Positions 14,623-15,023 of a DNA stretch of 15,023 nt are shown here, one piece after another; positions within the stretch are counted from its first letter, which is position 1; every line of letters starts with the position of its first letter. Source of the stretch: Spirochaetales bacterium (GTDB taxonomy: Bacteria > Spirochaetota > Spirochaetia > DSM-2461); NCBI GenBank assembly GCA_002748225.1, contig PDRU01000142.1, forward strand, positions 1 through 15,023, written 5' to 3'. A program made the translations under genes and the position numbers. The notes beneath the pieces are model-generated. The model made no database searches and had not been told where the DNA came from. It saw only the letters and a program-made list of their open reading frames with translations.

Positions 14623-14627
14623 TGCGT

Positions 14628-15023
14628 ATGACAAAGAAAAAGCTTTCTATGTTTATGTTTTTTTTCGTGGTCATTTGTGTATCTGTCAGTTCTGAAGAAT
14701 TGATTAATGAGAAGATACTCTATTATCGTGATTTCTGGGGATCTTATTCTTTTGAAATTACTGAAGAAAATGAGATTGATTCATGTCAGCGGATCGGGTT
14801 TTTTAATAGTTCAGGAGAGATCCTCAGCGTTGAAGGGTACTATTATAATACACAAATTCTCAAACACAGGGATACTTTTCAAGATCAGCAATTAGTACAA
14901 AGCCGGTACTATGATTCTGATGGCTCTCTTTTATATGAATATTTCTACGAAAGGAATGGAGAAAACGCGGCAACTATTTCTTTTCGATCGAAATATAGAA
15001 CTATTGAAATAGTGCGATGTTTA
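14628..15023 (+). CDS. Exported protein of unknown function, cut by the right edge
   Basis: I do not recognise the family. The 132 visible codons begin with a clear signal peptide: MTKKK, a hydrophobic core SMFMFFFVVICVSVS, and a likely cut near VSS/EE. No lipobox Cys sits at that site. The mature part is rich in Tyr, Glu and Ser. Segments such as EGYYYNTQILKHRDTF and YYDSDGSLLYEYFYERNG resemble the spaced Y/F-x-x-(D/N)-G pattern of MORN/YwqK-type repeats, but this similarity is loose. The start is well supported by GGAGG at 14618-14622. The base composition is clearly lower in G+C than the operon to the left (19 of 60 bases are G or C in 14641-14700). It also follows a gap with a possible mobile-element remnant. 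Both suggest accessory or acquired DNA. It is not tightly coupled to comF and probably has its own promoter, which I could not place. Confidence 0.75.
   Translation, partial: MTKKKLSMFMFFFVVICVSVSSEELINEKILYYRDFWGSYSFEITEENEIDSCQRIGFFNSSGEILSVEGYYYNTQILKHRDTFQDQQLVQSRYYDSDGSLLYEYFYERNGENAATISFRSKYRTIEIVRCL

Noticed and set aside
14461..14627. Intrinsic terminator after comF
   Set aside because: Several stems are present but none is followed by a run of T, so they are listed only as inverted repeats.
1..15023. A new defence, CRISPR or phage system
   Set aside because: No repeat-spacer array, integrase, capsid or nuclease gene module is visible. Apart from the first operon gene and the right-edge gene, all genes fall into known families.

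Overview
This window comes from a diderm bacterium, most likely a spirochaete of the Treponema group. It has outer-membrane biogenesis genes, a moderate G+C content and frequent GTG/TTG starts. The order tamB-bamA-skp-mutS matches, from memory, T. pallidum TP0325-TP0328. The order tmk, tamB, bamA, skp, mutS, comF matches, also from memory, Borrelia BB0793-BB0798. No database search was possible, so the taxonomic call is an inference from gene content and order.

Layout. A partial thymidylate kinase gene (tmk) runs leftward off the left edge. A 56-bp divergent spacer separates it from a rightward run of nine tightly packed genes, 560-14460. These are an uncharacterised outer-membrane beta-barrel protein, an ExbB/ExbD/TonB energy-transduction set, TamB, BamA, a Skp/OmpH chaperone, MutS and ComF. 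The largest gap inside the run is 36 bp. The first five genes overlap, with stop and start codons fused as GTGA or TTGA, or with a longer overlap at exbB/exbD. A polycistronic, translationally coupled operon is therefore likely.

How the genes work together. BamA inserts beta-barrels into the outer membrane, Skp escorts unfolded barrels across the periplasm, and TamB is an inner-membrane-anchored bridge that in Borrelia is reported to associate with BamA. ExbB, ExbD and TonB convert the proton gradient into mechanical work on outer-membrane proteins. The first gene encodes a likely outer-membrane protein, which makes it a candidate client or partner of this set. MutS (mismatch repair) and ComF (a phosphoribosyltransferase-fold protein linked to DNA uptake) follow, as they do in other spirochaetes.

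The most notable anomaly is in tonB. The membrane anchor with its linker and the C-terminal TonB domain lie in different frames, so the gene is broken, mis-sequenced or (less likely) recoded. Right of comF the character changes. A 167-bp gap holds what looks like the decayed C-terminal end of an Rpn-type PD-(D/E)XK nuclease/transposase plus strong inverted repeats. It is followed by an A+T-rich gene for an exported protein that runs off the right edge. This end looks like accessory DNA. No tRNA, rRNA, CRISPR array or intact insertion sequence was seen.
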